From: Phorcus lineatus
Lineage: Eukaryota; Mollusca; Gastropoda; Trochida; Trochidae
NCBI GenBank assembly: GCA_921293015.1
Contig: OV121082.1
Span: 19,881,748 to 19,945,747, forward strand
Length of the DNA stretch: 64,000 nucleotides
Direction: 5' to 3'
Part shown: positions 60,640-64,000 of the stretch, piece after piece
Layout: each line of letters opens with the position of its first letter
How positions within the stretch are numbered: the first letter of the stretch is position 1
Translations under genes and position numbers: made by a program
The notes under the pieces: generated by a model
What the model was told of the DNA's origin: nothing
Seen by the model: only the letters and a program-made list of their open reading frames with translations
The model's database searches: none

Positions 60640-62060
60640 TAATATATCTTTGACACTGTAAATCATTTGTCTGAGGCAAGTCGTTCCGCCACCGAGGTAA
60701 TTGGTTCTAAACAAAATGTAATGACCTACAGCCTGCAGAATAAAGACTTACGCTGGATCTTGTCAGTGGAAGAGTTAACGTCCTTTGAATTGTAAACTAA
60801 CTTATAGTCCCTGAAAAGTGATTTCACCAAAAAAGAATTTTTCAATATTTGGTATGAAATAATGTAAAAAAGGAGTCCTGTACAATACTTAATCTTATGG
60901 CTGAGGCAACTAGACTTGCCAACATTTTCTAGACTTAAGAAGGCTCCTTTGATATTTTGCCATAGGGTCTGGATGACAGACTTTTCGAATTGTACGGAAG
61001 TAAACTGTCTTGCTGCTAGTGTAGGAATGTTAAGAGGTTGTTAAGTGGCATTTGTCTAATGCAATATATTTTTAGAAATATCAAAGGTTTTGTCTGAAAC
61101 AATTGCATGTAATCTTCAGTTAACGTAAATGGCATATAAACAACACCAAGTTGTATTCTATGCCATGTTTGGTCAATTTATTTCAATCTTACTAAATAAA
61201 ATCAATTTTGTCATTTATATATTTCATTTTCTTTTTTGACTGCTTCTTCTCTTTAATGAGCCAAAGTAATTTTCATGTCGAATGTAGATACATTGAGTGT
61301 CTTACTGAGATTTCAAATCCTATTATGGATACTATTTCATGTCTAAACAAAGCCATGGTAATTTGAAAAATTCTCAAGGAATATCAATATCTACATAGAT
61401 TATCAAGATAACTGCGAGTCTCATTTCTGTTATGGAGGCAGTCTCGCTTTAAACTTTGGGTCATCGATGATGTTTTGTAAAAGGTTTTTAAAGGAACCTT
61501 TCCAAAAACAAAAGGCTAATCATTTTCTACTATTACTTCTTTTCGATGATTTTCATGCTTAATTTATCCCTTTTTAATTGTCTATATTTCATATAAGGAA
61601 ACCGTCAGCCCTCAACTCCGACTTAAAGCCGTTGCAAATGATGACATTCTTAAAGAAGTATGGACATTTCTGAAAATTATCATTTTAATGCTCATTCCTA
61701 AAGTAAAGTGCAGAGCTCAAAATATAATCCATTATAGACCAAACACATAAGTTACTTGTTTATGTGGTGATATAGATGTTGTTTTGTTTTACGCCGGTGA
61801 ATGTACACGACTTAATTGCCCCCTATTCATAATATAATTAGGGGAAACTATGTATCATTTCTCTGGGGCATTTTGTTGTTCCTCCGGGGTAATTGCTTCT
61901 ACACAAAATGTCTTTATCATCAACCAGTAGGAAAGAGGCCTCCTGTGGATCTTGTCAGTGGAAGAGTTATCGCTCTTGCAAATGGAATTTGCTAGTAAGA
62001 TGTCTTGTTGCCATTTCGGTGGCTTACTGTTAAGGAATTGCATATCAGGCATATCTCCAG
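60640..62060 (-). repeat. Direct duplication about 1.1 kb apart, exon-like frame
   Basis: Segments 60640-61045 and 61785-62060 are diverged copies in the same orientation. They share GGATCTTGTCAGTGGAAGAG, TTCTAMACAAAATGT, GAGGTAATTG/GGGGTAATTG and a GCCGGTGAA end. On the - strand, copy 2 (61855-62052) stays open: NSSTDKIHRRPLSYWLMIK, then TFCVEAITPEEQQNAPEK and a stop. Copy 1 reads NSSTDKIQRKSLFCRL, a stop, then ITFCLEPITSVAERLASDK and a stop. The segment 5' of copy 2 has an acceptor-like AATTCCTTAACAG. This may be a duplicated, decaying exon or a dispersed repeat. No family recognised. Confidence 0.55.
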
Positions 62061-62345
62061 TAACGTGATTCCAGTTTCAGAGAATCCATTGTAAACTGCA
62101 TACTACGTCTTTACTATTTTATCAATCTATATTAAGATCAAAATATAGATAATAACATGTAAGATGTTTGTCATATAAGGCTCATACATTCATACTTCAG
62201 AAACATTTAATGCAATATTTGAAGTAAATATATTAAAAATAAGTATCCTGATAAATTTAAATTTGCATTATTGAGAATAAATTCGAACACTTAGGAAATA
62301 TGAAACCTTTCGATGCGTATATGGTATAATTGTACGCATAAAAAA

Positions 62346-62425
62346 GGGGGATGTGCACATGTGCATATATGAAAAATATGACACTTCCTATGTTTCACCT
62401 TATGGTTGATAAAATGTAGGGCTGA
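62346..62425. repeat. Fragment of the hairpin-bearing repeat family
   Basis: GATGTGCACATGTGCATATA then TGAAAAATATGACAC and a CCTTATGGTTGATAA-like end match the 3' end of the repeat at 51603-51990. Confidence 0.65.
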
Positions 62426-62483
62426 ATTAAAATAAAACATTTCTTGTATTCAATTTCTTCTATGTACTATATACTTGAGTATT

Positions 62484-62870
62484 TTAAAGGGACTCTGTGC
62501 GAATTGTTGGAGTCAAAGATGCCAACCTTTATGAATTGTGTCATTTCATGAAGGAATGAATGCTGCCAAAAATCATTTTAATGATCATCAGTGCAGTAGA
62601 GAGAATATAAAAATATCTATAGACAGAGGCAGAAATTTAGAATTTAGCATTTGTTTTGTAAGATTATACAGGATAACTTGTATTCTTGTAAATGGGGAAA
62701 TTAATTTTTAATAAGTGTGTATGTGTGTATGATTTGTGCTTCATAACAATGATGAAAAAAATTTTCTCCATTTTTTTATCAATGTCTTTGATTGAATACA
62801 ATCATAATTTGTTTTTTACACGTATGGAAGCCAAAACAAATACCATGAAAATCATGGCGTATCCCTTTAA
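62484..62870. mobile_element. Small inverted-repeat element (family D, copy 2)
   Basis: The left end TTAAAGGGACTCTGTGC and right end, inverted, TTAAAGGGATACGCCATG share the TTAAAGGGA terminus also found at 28949. The interior start ATTGTTGGAGTCAAAGATG matches that copy. Non-coding; a short ORF inside is chance. Confidence 0.6.
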
Positions 62871-64000
62871 GTTCTAGAAAGGATTGAAAGTCTACGTTGA
62901 TGTACCTAAAACAAAGATTAAAATTCAGAGAGGAAACACAAATGTTTGCCATAAAGCTTTCAACATTAAATTATTGAGATCATCAAAGTCAAATAGAAAA
63001 GCACATATTTCTTTCACTCGAAGTACCAAATATCGATATACACTTACATCGGGGAGGTTCAAACAAAGAACATCTACAAAAAAAGATCAGATGTTACAAA
63101 ATATTTTTATCAAATTGCTACAAAGTAGAACCGATTGGATTTTCCACAAGACTTGTTCGATTAGGTGTATTAGATTTCAACCCTTATTTTGTATTACTTT
63201 AAACACTTGATATGTTTGATGTAAAACTGCTCAGCTACTTAAGATAGTAATCAATAAGATAGTTGAAACGGACTTGAAAAGCGTTTCATCTTTTTTACTT
63301 GTTTGTATAATAAATCGACTTGTAAGAAGTTGGTGGATAAACAATGTTATGTCTTCAACGTATGTTAACGTATGTAATTTTGAAATTATTTTCACATTAA
63401 AAGACTAATTTTAAAATTTTGAGAGTGAATTATAAAATATTTACCATGTCAATCTCTCATTAAGAATCCAATAGGTTTTTTAATCATATTCTTCTTAAAA
63501 GATGTCACTATTAATCTATGTGCGTGTGTTTTATTCCTTTGAGTCATCAACTTCGTGAAATGTTGACTGATACATTTGAACATTTGAATGATGCGAAATG
63601 AATGTCAGTGTGTTAACATCATTGCTCTTATAAAATACGAAAACACAAAAACGAACAACAATGCTTCACAAGAACACAAATAAAACTTAAATGTTAAGAC
63701 AGTATACTCATTTTAAACAATAAACGTTTAAATTTGATCAATGACTTTCCGATTAAATACTGAAGATGTATTTAAAACTTCTTAATTTTCTTAATTAATA
63801 GGTCTCAACATATTTCTATAAGCATTTTTAATTTTTTTATCGTTTTTATTATATCAATCAATGAAGAAAAGAAGAAAAGTAGAGGATAACAACGTCTTTT
63901 TTATTTCAAAAGCAGGTGTAAGTTATGTCTTCACTTATTATTCCTGGCGTCCAATGTTATTGGAAAATCTATTTCTACTTCCTGCTTTTATTGCGTTTGG
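62871..64000. other. Non-coding DNA
   Basis: AT-rich, with no recognised element. The 108-codon + strand ORF at 62884-63210 is lysine/arginine-rich from A-rich sequence and resembles no known family. Confidence 0.4.

Noticed and set aside
62884..63210. 108-codon basic + strand ORF
   Set aside because: The Lys/Arg/Thr-rich composition follows from A-rich DNA; no recognisable domain.

Overview
The window looks like a piece of a metazoan nuclear genome, most likely a marine mollusc. It is AT-rich, has almost no long ORFs, and carries spliced gene fragments with canonical GT/AG junctions. It is crowded with the repeats typical of mollusc genomes: a tRNA-derived SINE, many small inverted-repeat elements, a tandem-core element that resembles the oyster pearl/CvA elements, a GAGTGAGT-headed repeat and a dead Tc1-type transposon. 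Nothing in it is bacterial, viral or CRISPR-like. The species cannot be named from the sequence.

Only two host genes can be supported, and both belong to the Ly6/uPAR (three-finger, quiver/sleepless-like) family of small secreted or GPI-anchored proteins. The first is on the + strand. Only its last coding exon (5722-5936) is visible, and the rest probably lies before the window. The second is on the - strand and can be assembled from three exons: signal peptide at 52794-52866, first half of the LU domain at 17886-18038, and second half plus GPI tail at 17190-17407. Both introns are phase 1, and the joined frame encodes 147 residues with ten cysteines. If exon 1 is correctly assigned, intron 1 is about 34.8 kb, so most of this window is one giant intron. 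The two genes are convergent, tail to tail, about 11 kb apart.

Region by region: 1-5.7 kb holds two degraded SINE copies and a (TATG)n tract. The Ly6 terminal exon lies at 5.7-5.9 kb. From 6 to 17 kb there is non-coding DNA with local tandem duplications and a poly-G artefact zone at 13.8-13.9 kb. Ly6 exons 3 and 2 lie at 17.2-18.0 kb. The inferred intron (18-52.8 kb) contains a five-unit 140-bp satellite (22.56-23.26 kb), a complete SINE with a 13-bp target duplication (27.9-28.2 kb), a Tc1 relic (34.4-35.8 kb), a G-depleted poly-C zone (35.85-36.1 kb), a cluster of CACGTG sites (36.7-39.1 kb), a degenerate ~30-bp tandem repeat (41.8-42.1 kb) and a 1.2-kb pearl-like element (44.6-45.85 kb). 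From 51.6 kb onward the sequence is rich in inverted-repeat elements: a hairpin repeat in two copies (51.6 and 56.45 kb), a 729-bp hAT-like element with an exact 8-bp target duplication (54.86-55.59 kb), a small inverted-repeat element containing a tRNA-like segment (57.6-57.8 kb), and MITE families at 59.2 and 62.5 kb.

I did not find a clearly new multi-gene system. The most interesting items are the Ly6 pair with its giant intron, the two tandem arrays that multiply nuclear-receptor and CRE-type sites, the several target-site-verified mobile elements, and two homopolymer-linked zones that are probably sequencing artefacts.
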